Below, one piece after another: positions 18,376-28,398 of a DNA stretch of 64,000 bases (within the stretch, counting starts at the first letter, position 1; every line of letters starts with the position of its first letter). Under the pieces are notes generated by a model. The model searched no databases, was not told the DNA's origin, and saw only the letters and a list, made by a program, of their open reading frames with translations. A program made the translations under genes and the position numbers. Source of the DNA: Nonomuraea candida (GTDB taxonomy: Bacteria > Actinomycetota > Actinomycetes > Streptosporangiales > Streptosporangiaceae); assembly GCF_000725485.1 (NCBI RefSeq), contig NZ_JOAG01000041.1, positions 1 to 64,000 on the forward strand, written 5' to 3'.

Positions 18376-18592
18376 GAACCCAGTCTGGCCCACGCGGCTC
18401 GCACCGAGCGGGACCGCCACCCACCCCCGGGCCGCCCGGCCGCCTCGGCCCGGCGGCCGGCCTCCTCGGTCACGTAGGTCCTCGGGCCGCACCCGGCTGC
18501 CTCCGTCTCCCGGCCGCGCTCGGACATCTCGGCCCATGCGCCGGGGGCTCGGCTCGCGGCCCGGGTCGTGGTGGGCGGCCCGGGCGCGTGCC

Positions 18593-20743
18593 TCAGCTTG
18601 AGAAGAGGGCCACGATCAGCACGGCGATCACCACGGCGGCCGCGGCGGCCACGGCCATGAGCACCAGCATGCCGTTGCGGTTGCCCGCCGGAGGCTTCTC
18701 CGGCTGGCCGGCGATCGCGAACAGGTCCGTGCCCAGCCCGTGCCCGGCGTGCGGCCCCTTGGCGCCCTGCTGGCCCTGCTGCGGACCCTGCGGCACAGGC
18801 TGGCCCTGCGGTCCGGGCTGGCCCTGGGGGCCGGGCTGCTGCGGCATGGCCTGCTGCGGGCCGGGCTGCGGGTGGCCACCGGCCGAAGGGGTGGGCGGGT
18901 AGACCTGCTGTCCGGGAGATCCGGACTTGGGAGTGGGAATGCGGGTGGTCGCGACCGAGCCCTCGTCGCCCGGCCCCTGCGGCGGCCGGCCGCTCTGCTC
19001 GGGCGTGGGGAAGGGCCCCTTGGGACGCGAGATGCTGACCGTCCGCTCGGGGTCGTAGTCATCCTCGGACCGGCCGGAACCACCGGCGTGCGGCCCGGCA
19101 CCGCTCCCGGCGGGCTGGGAGGCGAAGCTCTGCTGTCCTTGCGGCGGGTGTCCGGAGGCCGTGGCCTGCGGCACGGTCGGCGCGCTGGAACCGCGCACCG
19201 GCTGCCCGGCGCCGCCCTGCCCCTGCCTGCCGGCGCCGCCCTGGCCACCCGGCCCACCGGCGTTGCCCGGCCCACCAGGTCCTCCCGGTCCACTAGGTCC
19301 GCCCGACCCACCAGGTCCGCCCGGCCCACCCGAGCTACCCGGACCACCGGGACCACCCGAGTTGCCGGGGCCACCGGGGCCACCGGCGTTGCCGGGTCCG
19401 CCCGGTCCGCCGGCGTTGCCCGGTCTGCCGGGGCCGCTCTGGCCGCTGCGTGCGCCTTGCCCGCTCTGTCCCTGACCCCCGGGTCCGCCCGGCGCGCTGG
19501 GGCCGTTGGGAGCGGTGAAGGCGTTGGGGCCGGTGAAGGCGTTCGGCCCGGTCGGCGCTCCTGGTCCGCCCCACCCCGGTCCACCGGGCCCCTGCCCCTG
19601 ACCGCCGGGGCCGCCCTGTCCACCGGGGCCGCGTCCGGCAGGTCCCTGGCCGGGGCCGCCGGGCCCCTGGCCGGCGAACGCGTGGCCGGCCGGGACCGGG
19701 CCGGGGCGCCCCTGACCGCCGGGGCCGCGACCGCCGGGGGCCTGGGCGCCTGGCCCGGCGGGTCCCGGTGCGCCTGGCCCGGCGGGTCCCGGTGTGTCGG
19801 GAGCGTCGGCTCCCTGGGCGCCGGGACCACCGGCGGGGGTTTTCCGGGCGGCGAACGGATCGGGCAAAGCGGCCTCCTGCGCCATAAGAGCCTCGGCCGT
19901 GAGCACCGGCATCTCGCTCGTGGGGGTGTCGGCGACCATGCGCAGCAGGGTCTCCGCCTTGGCAGCGTTGAGGCGCTGCCGGTAGTCCTTGTTGAGCAGC
20001 CCGTTCAGCACGGGCCGCAGTTGCCCCGCCTGGGTGGGCGGGTCGGCGCTCTCGGTGAGCAGCGCCGCGAGCGTCTCGGCGATCGTGGAGCGCTCGTAGG
20101 CCGGACGTCCCTCGACCGCGAAGTACAGGGTGGCGCCGAGGGACCACAGGTCCGACTCGGGGCCGGTGTACTCGCCCCTGGCGCGTTCCGGCGCCGTGTA
20201 GCCGGGCGACCCGATCACCATGCCGGTCTTCGTCAGCCGGGAGTCGCCCTCGGCCTTGGCGATGCCGAAGTCGGTCAGCACCACGCGCCCGGCCTCGGTG
20301 ATGAGCACGTTGCCCGGCTTGACGTCACGGTGGGTGATGCCCTGGGCGTGCGCCGCGCGCAGCGCCCCGAGCAGGTCGACGCCGATCTCCGCCACGAGCC
20401 GGGGCGGCAGCGGCCCCTCCTCGTCGATCACCTGCTCCAGCGAGCGGGCCTCGATGAGCTCCATGATGATCCACGGGCTGTTGTCCTGGATCAGCACGTC
20501 GTGGATCGCGGCCACCGACGGGTGGCTGATCCGCGAGGCGATACGGCCCTCGCGGACCATGCGTTCGCGCAGCTCGGCCCGCTGATCCTCGGTGAGTCCC
20601 GGGTCCTGGCGGATTTCCTTGACCGCCACCTCGCGCCCGAGCGCGCGGTCACGGGCGCGCCACACGGTCCCCATCGTGCCCCGGCCGAGCGGGGCGATGA
20701 GCTCGTAACGCTCCGCGAGCAGGCGTGTCTGCTGTTCCGGCAT
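18593..20743 (-). CDS. Ser/Thr protein kinase with collagen-like linker and C-terminal membrane anchor
   Basis: A 716-residue PknB-type kinase. The catalytic domain is at about 13-270, with GRGTMGTV glycine loop, Lys42 in [23 protein letters not shown] and APERARGEY. About 400 residues of Gly/Pro-rich sequence follow, including [17 protein letters not shown] collagen-like triplets. A single membrane segment ([21 protein letters not shown]) ends four residues from the C-terminus. No extracellular sensor domain exists, unlike PknB with PASTA repeats. Input must come from inside the cell or through the linker. It lies 35 bases after another kinase gene and is probably co-transcribed with it. Confidence 0.9.
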   Translation of the reverse strand: MPEQQTRLLAERYELIAPLGRGTMGTVWRARDRALGREVAVKEIRQDPGLTEDQRAELRERMVREGRIASRISHPSVAAIHDVLIQDNSPWIIMELIEARSLEQVIDEEGPLPPRLVAEIGVDLLGALRAAHAQGITHRDVKPGNVLITEAGRVVLTDFGIAKAEGDSRLTKTGMVIGSPGYTAPERARGEYTGPESDLWSLGATLYFAVEGRPAYERSTIAETLAALLTESADPPTQAGQLRPVLNGLLNKDYRQRLNAAKAETLLRMVADTPTSEMPVLTAEALMAQEAALPDPFAARKTPAGGPGAQGADAPDTPGPAGPGAPGPAGPGAQAPGGRGPGGQGRPGPVPAGHAFAGQGPGGPGQGPAGRGPGGQGGPGGQGQGPGGPGWGGPGAPTGPNAFTGPNAFTAPNGPSAPGGPGGQGQSGQGARSGQSGPGRPGNAGGPGGPGNAGGPGGPGNSGGPGGPGSSGGPGGPGGSGGPSGPGGPGGPGNAGGPGGQGGAGRQGQGGAGQPVRGSSAPTVPQATASGHPPQGQQSFASQPAGSGAGPHAGGSGRSEDDYDPERTVSISRPKGPFPTPEQSGRPPQGPGDEGSVATTRIPTPKSGSPGQQVYPPTPSAGGHPQPGPQQAMPQQPGPQGQPGPQGQPVPQGPQQGQQGAKGPHAGHGLGTDLFAIAGQPEKPPAGNRNGMLVLMAVAAAAAVVIAVLIVALFSS

Positions 20744-20778
20744 GAGAAGAAGATATCGATTCTCGCTTGGGAAGTGCT

Positions 20779-21894
20779 TTACCCTCGCTTGCGAAGTTCT
20801 CTTGGCCAGAACCGCCGAGGAAGGAACAACTTTATCACCGTAGCTTTGAAACGGGCATAAGCAGACGGGGCGGGGCGCGGTTCGACCCGCCTCCGGTGCA
20901 CCCCCTCGCCGGGCCTGCGCTCCTGCCGGGGTGAGGGCACGCTCACGGCCGCCGCGGGAGGGTCGGCCCGGTGCAGCCCGCGGTGCGCGGGCCTGCGTAC
21001 GAAAGGGGGCTGCGGGATGGAGATCGACGACGACACCCGCGCCGGCCTGCGCGGGGTCAGCGGCTCCTCGGCGGAGCCGCCCGCGGCCACTCTGGCCAGC
21101 ATGAGCGAGGCGCGCACGGAGTCGAGCCTGGTCGCCGGGTCGATCCGGAGCAGCGCGTCGAGCACGGGCGCCAGCGGCCCCGCCTTGGTCATCGGGATCG
21201 GCTCGCCGCTGGTCAGCGCGGCCAGCGCGGCGGCGGCCGTACGCCTGCCGTGCAGGCCCCTGCCCTCGACGGCGGTGTAGAGGGTCGCGCCGAGCGACCA
21301 CAGGTCGCCGGCGGGGCTGGCCTTCGAGCCGAGCACCCGCTCTGGAGCGATGTAGCCCGCGGACCCCAGGACGATGCCCGCCTGGGTGATGGAAACGTCA
21401 CCTTCGAGCGCGGCCAGCCCGAAGTCGGTCAGCACCGCGCGGTCCTCGGTGACCAGCACGTTGCTCGGCTTGACGTCGCGGTGGAGGATCCCCTTGGCGT
21501 GTACGGCGCGCAGCGCGCCGAGGATCTGCCGGCCGATCTCGGCGACCCTGCGGGGATGGAGCGGTCCTTCCTCCTGGATGATCTGCTCCAGCGACTTGGC
21601 CCGCAGCAGCTCCATCACGATCCACGGCCGGTCGTCCTCGGTGACCACGTCGAAGACCGTGATGACCGAGGGATGCGCGACCATCGCGGTCGCCCGGCCC
21701 TCGCGCTCGGTGCGCGCGCACAGCTCGGCGCGCAGCTCCTCGTCCAGGACGGTGGGCAGCCGCACTTCCTTGACCGCCACGTCCCGGTCGAGCAGTTCGT
21801 CATGTGCCCGCCAAACGGTGCCCATGCCGCCCCGACCAACCGGCTCCACGAGCCGATAGCGCGCGGCGAGTAGGTAACCGGAGGGCGCACGCAT
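20779..21894 (-). CDS. Soluble Ser/Thr protein kinase
   Basis: A 371-residue kinase, close in sequence to the downstream one: GRGGMGTVWRA loop, Lys42 in VAVKEV, LHRDVKPSNVL, DFGLAALEG and APERVLG. After the domain (about 12-270) comes an Arg/Pro-rich tail with basic clusters (IKLFLPRRFWPRELRKRG at the end) and no membrane segment. The tail could bind membrane phospholipid or nucleic acid. The ATG at 21894 has no strong ribosome site. With the next gene it forms a tandem kinase pair, likely a local duplication. Confidence 0.9.
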   Translation of the reverse strand: MRAPSGYLLAARYRLVEPVGRGGMGTVWRAHDELLDRDVAVKEVRLPTVLDEELRAELCARTEREGRATAMVAHPSVITVFDVVTEDDRPWIVMELLRAKSLEQIIQEEGPLHPRRVAEIGRQILGALRAVHAKGILHRDVKPSNVLVTEDRAVLTDFGLAALEGDVSITQAGIVLGSAGYIAPERVLGSKASPAGDLWSLGATLYTAVEGRGLHGRRTAAAALAALTSGEPIPMTKAGPLAPVLDALLRIDPATRLDSVRASLMLARVAAGGSAEEPLTPRRPARVSSSISIPQPPFVRRPAHRGLHRADPPAAAVSVPSPRQERRPGEGVHRRRVEPRPAPSAYARFKATVIKLFLPRRFWPRELRKRG

Positions 21895-22373
21895 GCCAGG
21901 CAGCTTACCTATTTGTGTAAACCGACCAGTAGAGGCGGGGCCGATAATTTGTTGCGAACTTAAGTCAACCCGCCTGACTCACCACGTCAGCAAACCTCCG
22001 GGCCACATCCTCCCAGTTGATGAGGGCCCCGCAGTTTCTCGACGCAGTCCGGACGGACACCGCGATACCGACGGTAGTACCCGTGCCCCGGTGCGTCGAA
22101 TCGGACGGGCCGGAACGCCGGCATCCCCGTGCCCCGAGGGGCTCCCGCCGTCCGGCGGCCCTCCGGGGCGCGGCGCCGCGCGCCCCGGCTCGGGGCGTAC
22201 TTTCCCGGCACGTTTTCGCAGCTCGGAGTGGATCTGTGCCGATCGGCACAACCACGGACCGGAAATTTGTGCATGATGCCAGGAAGGGGACTTTCCGGCT
22301 TACGTCGGGCTAAGAGACGGTGATCACGGGGCGCCGTCACCGACTTGTAAGGATGTCTCAAGGGAGCGGGGGC
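21895..22373. other. Gene-poor intergenic region
   Basis: About 480 bases with no convincing gene. It should hold the kinase promoter (minus strand, near 21895-21960) and a promoter for the small ORFs to the right. It contains a perfect 16-bp palindrome at 22235-22250. A minus-strand reading frame ending near 21965 finishes with INWEDVARRFADVV, which recalls the C-terminus of some glycosyltransferases and may be a gene remnant. Confidence 0.4.
22235..22250. promoter_or_regulatory. Perfect 16-bp palindrome, candidate operator
   Basis: TGTGCCGATCGGCACA reads identically on both strands with no spacer. It lies about 125 bases before the first small ORF. The length and symmetry fit a dimeric regulator site; the regulator is unknown. 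Confidence 0.4.
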
Positions 22374-22490
22374 ATGCTTAAGCCAAGAAAGCAGCGGACC
22401 ACCAGCGGACGGCCGGAAAGTGTCGGACCCGATCGTCACACTGGGGGGCCCGCCCCGGTCACTACTGAGGACAGACCGTTGAAGGAGTGA
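22374..22490 (+). CDS. Possible small ORF, 38 residues
   Basis: ATG at 22374 with a GGGAGCGGGGG stretch just upstream, and 38 codons beginning MLKPRKQRTTSGRPES. Its TGA overlaps the next ATG in a TGATG junction, a sign of translational coupling. The peptide is basic and polar, with no membrane segment. No homologue is recognised. It lies in front of the DUF5999 gene and may be a leader or a small protein gene. Confidence 0.3.
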   Translation: MLKPRKQRTTSGRPESVGPDRHTGGPAPVTTEDRPLKE

Positions 22491-22495
22491 TGGAG

Positions 22496-22588
22496 ATGCG
22501 CCAGACCCAGGTTCGCCGCCGGCCGAGGAGGCCGGCCAGAGCCGCGCTGGACCTTCGCACGCCGTCGGGGCGCACGCTGCCCTTTTGA
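22496..22588 (+). CDS. Possible small ORF, 30 residues, Arg-rich
   Basis: ATG at 22496 is preceded at good distance by GAAGGAG (22481-22487). An in-frame ATG at 22490 overlaps the stop of the previous small ORF. The product (MRQTQVRRRPRRPARAAL...) is very basic and resembles nucleic-acid-binding peptides. No family is recognised. Confidence 0.35.
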   Translation: MRQTQVRRRPRRPARAALDLRTPSGRTLPF

Positions 22589-22625
22589 GTACCCACAACC
22601 CGGAGCGCAATCTGAGAGGTGCGCG

Positions 22626-22814
22626 ATGTGCAGTCACCACCCCGCTTGCCCGAGTGCCGACTCTCTTGACCGTGAGAGGTCGCACGTCATCTCGGCCCAC
22701 CCTGACCAGGGCTGGAGCCTTCTCTGCAACGGCGTCGTGCTGTTCGAGGACACCGGTCTGCTGCTGCCCGACGGCTCCGTCGTGGCCCCGCACCGAGCCC
22801 CGGTGGCCGCATGA
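22626..22814 (+). CDS. DUF5999 family small protein
   Basis: A 62-residue protein that I recognise as a widespread actinomycete family: it starts MCSHHPACPSADS and continues GWSLLCNGVVLFEDTG and LLPDGSVVAPHR. The three cysteines, with two His near the N-terminus, could bind metal. The family has no known function. A GAGAGG ribosome site precedes the ATG. The last codons are repeated in degenerate form just downstream. Confidence 0.85.
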   Translation: MCSHHPACPSADSLDRERSHVISAHPDQGWSLLCNGVVLFEDTGLLLPDGSVVAPHRAPVAA

Positions 22815-22900
22815 GCCCCTCTGTCATGACCTCCCGCACCGGGCCCCGGTGGCCCACCTGAGCACCCTCTCGGGCCACCGGGCCCCACCCCCGCACGACC
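22788..22900. repeat. Echo repeat of the DUF5999 gene 3' end
   Basis: The gene end (gcaccgagccccggtggccg followed by catgagc) recurs 46 bases on as gcaccgggccccggtggccc followed by acctgagc, including the TGA. A third, shorter copy follows near 22876. Confidence 0.7.
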
Positions 22901-22925
22901 CACCCCCGCCGTGGGCCGCCCGGCG

Positions 22926-24578
<1,653 letters not shown>

Positions 24579-24611
24579 GTCCATCCTTTCGGTCCTCCAA
24601 GAGATTACGCG

Positions 24612-24760
24612 CCCTCGGAGCGGCGGACGGACGGGCTCGGGCATAGACGGCCGTACGGCTCGGCTCGGGCTTCGGAGGGCCGTACGGCTCGGGCTTTGCC
24701 GGCTGGACGGCTCGGCTTTGACCGGCTGGACGGCTCGGCTCAGGCTTTGGACGGCTGGAC
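24612..24760. repeat. Echo repeat of the EamA transporter gene 3' end
   Basis: Read on the minus strand, the transporter end (ccgtccagccgtccaaagcc then TGA) is followed by about four degenerate copies with periods of 23-29 bases (ccgtccagccggtcaaagcc, ccgtccagccggcaaagccc and two more diverged copies). Confidence 0.75.
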
Positions 24761-25615
24761 GGCGGCGCGGGCGCCGGGTGGTTCGGCGGTGAGGCCGACC
24801 AGGATGCCCGCGATGACGAGCCCCGCCCCCAGCAGGTCGTACGCGGACGGCGTCGCCACCCCCAGCACCGCCCCGGTGGCGATGGCCGACACCGGGATGA
24901 GCCCCGCGAACAGCCCCGCCCGCCCCGGCCCCAGCTTGGGCAGCGACCGGTACCAGAGGAAGAACGCGACCACCGTCACCACGGCCGCCAGGTAGGCGAG
25001 CCCGAGCGCCTCGGACACCGTCGGCATCCGCAGCATGCCGGTCCCGGCGTCGGCCAGCCCCACCGCGGCGAGCATGGGCACGGCCAGCGCGGTCGAGTAC
25101 GCCGACACCCTGACGGCCCCCAGTTTCGGCAGCAGCGGGATGGCCAGCAGCGAGAAGCTGACCTCGCCCACGAGCGCGCCGAGCGCCCACAGCAGGCCGG
25201 ACGGGGTGCCGCTGCCGAGCCCCGTGGCCAGCGTCGCCCCCGCCACCACCACGCCGGCCCCGATCAGCAGCCGGCGCGCGGGCCTGCCCCCGGCCAGCGC
25301 GAGCGCCAGCGGCACGGTGCCGAGCACGGTCCCGACCAGCGCGGGCCCCGACTCGCGGGTGGACTCGATCACGCAGATGTTGAAGACCACCAGGCCGAAC
25401 AGGGTCAGCCCGACCAGGCAGAGGATCTCGCGCCCGGTCATGCGGACGAACCGGAGACCGAGCGCTCGGGTGATGACGAGCAGGATGACCGACGCGATGA
25501 GATACCGAACGGCCTGGCCGCCGTATATCGGATATGAGCCGATCAGGCCCGAGACCGCGGCCAGCGTTCCGAGCAGGAACATGGCCGAGGCGGCGCCTGC
25601 GATTCCGGTTTTCAT
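24740..25615 (-). CDS. EamA/DMT-family transporter
   Basis: A 291-residue inner-membrane protein with ten predicted hydrophobic helices in two halves ([13 protein letters not shown] to LALALAGG, and [14 protein letters not shown] to AGILVGLTA). This is the drug/metabolite transporter fold and probably an exporter of an amine or amino acid. It is divergent from a MocR-type regulator with only 68 bases between, the usual arrangement for a MocR protein controlling a neighbouring exporter. Confidence 0.85.
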   Translation of the reverse strand: MKTGIAGAASAMFLLGTLAAVSGLIGSYPIYGGQAVRYLIASVILLVITRALGLRFVRMTGREILCLVGLTLFGLVVFNICVIESTRESGPALVGTVLGTVPLALALAGGRPARRLLIGAGVVVAGATLATGLGSGTPSGLLWALGALVGEVSFSLLAIPLLPKLGAVRVSAYSTALAVPMLAAVGLADAGTGMLRMPTVSEALGLAYLAAVVTVVAFFLWYRSLPKLGPGRAGLFAGLIPVSAIATGAVLGVATPSAYDLLGAGLVIAGILVGLTAEPPGARAAVQPSKA

Positions 25616-25649
25616 GTGAAGGATGCTAGAGAGACAATGGTTCGCATAA

Positions 25650-25683
25650 ACAGTCCAATCTCCGGCCGGAAGACAGGACCAAT
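25650..25683. promoter_or_regulatory. Direct repeats in the EamA/MocR divergent promoter
   Basis: ACAGTCCAAT (25650-25659) and ACAGGACCAAT (25673-25683) form a direct repeat. The second copy ends immediately before the regulator ATG. MocR/PdxR regulators typically bind direct repeats in such divergent gaps. Confidence 0.45.
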
Positions 25684-27108
25684 ATGGCTGACCTCCACAT
25701 CCAGATAGACCGGGGAAAAGGGGGCATCGCCGGGCAGATCGCGTCTGAGCTGCGCGACTCCATCCGCGGCGGGCGGCTCACGCCCGGCACGCGCCTGCCC
25801 GCCACCCGCGACCTCGCCACCGATCTCCAGGTCTCCAGGGGCGTGGTGGTGGAGGCGTACGAGCAGCTGGTCGCCGAGGGTTTCCTGGTCTCCAGGGTGG
25901 GGGTCGGCACCCAGGTCACCCCCAAGAACGCCGGCCGGACCGCGCTCAAGTCGCGTGACCCGTCCCCGCCCCGGCCGCCGCGACCACCCGGGCCCGCGCG
26001 CCGGGCCCGGACCGTCGCCTCGCATCCCCCGTACTACGGTCATCGCCCCACCTCTCCGGACCTGGGCCACTTCCCCCGTGAGCGCTGGCTGGCGGCCGTC
26101 AGGCACGTCCTGGCCACCGTACCTTCGGAGGCTTTCGATTACGGGGACCCCGGCGGCGTGCCCGAGCTGCGGGAAGAGCTGGCCGCCTACCTCAGGAGGG
26201 TCAGGGCGGCCGAGGTGGGCCAGGAGAACCTCGTGATCGTCGGCGGCGTCGCGCAGGGGCTCAGCCTGGTGCTGCACGTGCTGACCCAGCGGCGCGCGCT
26301 GCGGCTGGCCGTGGAGGACCCGACCAGCCACCGCCAGGTGCCGCTGCTGCGCCGCGCGGGCGCGCAGCTCGTGCCGGTGCCGGTGGACGGGCAGGGGCTC
26401 GACGTGCGCAAGCTGAGCGGGGACGCGGTGCTGGTGACGCCCGCGCACCAGTTCCCGACCGGGGTGGTGCTCTCCCCGGAGCGCCGGGCGGCGCTGATGG
26501 AGTGGGCGTACGCCGGCAACCGGGTCGTCCTGGAGGACGACTACGACGCCGAGTTCCGCTTCGACCGCGACCCCGTCGGCTGCCTCCAGGGGCTGGCGCC
26601 CGACCGGGTCATCCTGTCGGGCAGCGTCAGCAAGGCGCTGGCCCCCGGGCTGCGGCTGGGCTGGGTGGCCGCGCCGCCCGACCTGGCCGAGGCGATCCGC
26701 AGGGCGCGCGGCGAGCAGGACCTGGGCTCGCCGGTCATCGAGCAGTACGCGCTGGCCCACTTCCTGCGCACCGGCGGCTACGACAAGCACCTGCGGCGCA
26801 TGCGCAGGGAGTACCGGCGCCGCCGCGACGCCCTGGTCTCCGCGCTGGCCGCCGAGCTGCCCGAGGTGCGGGTGCGGGGCATCGAGGCGGGGCTGCACGT
26901 CTACCTGGAGCTGCCGCCCGGCTGGGACGAGCCGCGCACGGTCCGGGCGGCGCGCGAGCTGGGCATGTCCGTCGAGCCGGTGGAGCCGATGCGGGAGACA
27001 CCGGGGCCGGCGGCGGTGGTGGTGGGGTTCGCGCGGCTGCCCGCGCACAGGGCGGCCGAGGTGGTGTCCGGACTAAAGGTCAGAATGTCCGGACAAAGTG
27101 TTGACTGA
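25684..27108 (+). CDS. MocR/PdxR-like regulator (GntR HTH plus aminotransferase domain)
   Basis: A 474-residue protein. A GntR winged helix lies at about 5-78 (IRGGRLTPGTRLPATRDLA, DLQVSRGVVVEAYEQL), then a Pro/Arg linker and a fold-type I aminotransferase domain from about 115. PLP Lys is at about 317 in SGSVSKALAPGLRLGW, with the LEDDYDAEFRF motif upstream. These regulators sense PLP or its adducts. The ATG follows the upstream repeat directly, so the mRNA may be leaderless. It is divergent from the EamA transporter, the probable target. Confidence 0.9.
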   Translation: MADLHIQIDRGKGGIAGQIASELRDSIRGGRLTPGTRLPATRDLATDLQVSRGVVVEAYEQLVAEGFLVSRVGVGTQVTPKNAGRTALKSRDPSPPRPPRPPGPARRARTVASHPPYYGHRPTSPDLGHFPRERWLAAVRHVLATVPSEAFDYGDPGGVPELREELAAYLRRVRAAEVGQENLVIVGGVAQGLSLVLHVLTQRRALRLAVEDPTSHRQVPLLRRAGAQLVPVPVDGQGLDVRKLSGDAVLVTPAHQFPTGVVLSPERRAALMEWAYAGNRVVLEDDYDAEFRFDRDPVGCLQGLAPDRVILSGSVSKALAPGLRLGWVAAPPDLAEAIRRARGEQDLGSPVIEQYALAHFLRTGGYDKHLRRMRREYRRRRDALVSALAAELPEVRVRGIEAGLHVYLELPPGWDEPRTVRAARELGMSVEPVEPMRETPGPAAVVVGFARLPAHRAAEVVSGLKVRMSGQSVD

Positions 27109-27149
27109 AGGAAGCGGCTCGCTTAGAAAGAAAGCCGGACCCGGAACCG

Positions 27150-27300
27150 AGGCCCCGGGCAAGCCGGACCGGACCCGGGGCCCTGAAGGAAGGCCCGGAC
27201 CGGAACCGGGGGAATCTGAAGGAAGGCCGGACCGGAACCGGGGGCTCTGAAGGAAGGCCGGACCCGGGGGAGAGTCGCTCGCCCGGAGGGAAGGCCGGGC
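27150..27300. repeat. Echo repeat after the MocR gene
   Basis: The stop context ctgaaggaag at 27106-27115 recurs as ctgaaggaaggcccggaccg, ctgaaggaaggccggaccgg and a third diverged copy, with a period of about 31 bases. Together the copies fill the gap before the oxidoreductase gene. Confidence 0.75.
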
Positions 27301-27315
27301 GGGATCGGAGGCGGA

Positions 27316-28257
27316 ATGCGTGTCGGACTGCTGGGGCTGGGCCGGATCGGCGCCTTCCACGCCGCCACCCTGGCCGCGCATCCCCTGGTGGACGAGCTGA
27401 TCGTGGCCGATCCCGTACGCACCTCGCCGCACGGCAGGCCCGGCGACCCGTTCCAGGCGGACGCCGTGGTCATCGCCACCCCGACCGGCACGCACGCCGA
27501 GCTGATCATCAAGGCGTGCGACCGCGGCATTCCGGCGTTCTGCGAGAAACCGGTCGCGTCAACGGTGGCCGAGACCGTCAAGGTGCTGCAGACCGCCGCG
27601 GGCAACCGGGTGCAGGTCGGGTTCCAGCGCCGGTTCGACCCCGGCTACGTCGCGGCGGCGCACGCGCTGCGCGCCGGTGAGCTGGGCGAGCTGCACCGCG
27701 TGCACCTGGTCACGGCCGATCCGGCGCCGCCGCCTGCCGCGTACCTCCCGCTGTCCGGCGGCATCTACCGCGACTGCCACATCCACGACTTCGACGCCCT
27801 GCGCTGGGTGACCGGCCGCGAGGTGGTGTCGGTCTACGCGCGCGGGGCCAACCGGGGCGCCGCGTTCTTCGCCGAGGCTGGCGACGTGGACACCAGCGCC
27901 GCGCTGCTGGCCCTCGACGACGGCACGCTGGCCACCTTGCAGGGCTCGCGCTACAACGGCGGCGGGTACGACGTGCGCATGGAGCTGGCCGGCACCAAGC
28001 GCACCCAGGCCGTCGGCCTCGGTCCGCGCGCCCCGCTGCACACGACGGAGGCCCTGCCGCCGGGCTCCGGCGCGCCCTGGCCGGACTTCGTCAGCCGTTT
28101 CGAGACCGCCTACCGTGCCGAGATCGACGCGTTCCTGCGCGGCGGCACGAACCCGTGCACGATCGAGGACGCGCTGGAGGCCCTCTACGTGGCCGAGGCC
28201 GCCGACCTCTCCCTGCGCGAGGGCCGCCCGGTCGAGGTCGCCGAGGTACGGCACTGA
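27316..28257 (+). CDS. Gfo/Idh/MocA-family oxidoreductase
   Basis: A 313-residue NAD(P)-dependent dehydrogenase. The Rossmann motif GLLGLGRIGAFHA is at the N-terminus, then VVIATPTGTHAELI, the catalytic-loop CEKPVA, and the HIHDFDALRW region, which matches inositol 2-dehydrogenase-type enzymes. It probably oxidises myo-inositol or another polyol or sugar. The ATG at 27316 follows GGAGG. The gene stands alone with no inositol catabolic partners in view, so the substrate is unsure. Confidence 0.88.
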   Translation: MRVGLLGLGRIGAFHAATLAAHPLVDELIVADPVRTSPHGRPGDPFQADAVVIATPTGTHAELIIKACDRGIPAFCEKPVASTVAETVKVLQTAAGNRVQVGFQRRFDPGYVAAAHALRAGELGELHRVHLVTADPAPPPAAYLPLSGGIYRDCHIHDFDALRWVTGREVVSVYARGANRGAAFFAEAGDVDTSAALLALDDGTLATLQGSRYNGGGYDVRMELAGTKRTQAVGLGPRAPLHTTEALPPGSGAPWPDFVSRFETAYRAEIDAFLRGGTNPCTIEDALEALYVAEAADLSLREGRPVEVAEVRH

Positions 28258-28283
28258 CCCCGTCCCGCCGCGACCGGCGACAC

Positions 28284-28398
28284 GGCGAGGTGGCGGGGGC
28301 CGGTCGGGCGGTGCCAGGACGGCGAGGGCCGGTCGGACGCCGGCAGGACGGCGGCGGGGCCGGTCGGACGCGGCAGGACGGCGGTGGGGCCGGTCAGA
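28284..28398. repeat. Echo repeat of the MFS transporter 3' end
   Basis: On the minus strand the transporter stop context (gtcTGACCGGCCCC) is followed by three or four degenerate copies of a unit of about 30 bases (ccgccgtcctgccgcgtccg then accggcc). In the copies the stop TGA has become CGA. Confidence 0.75.

Noticed and set aside
21965..22255. Minus-strand frame ending INWEDVARRFADVV as a gene
   Set aside because: Only the last 25 residues look coding and the rest is atypical. It may be a remnant of a glycosyltransferase, so it is mentioned only in the gap entry.
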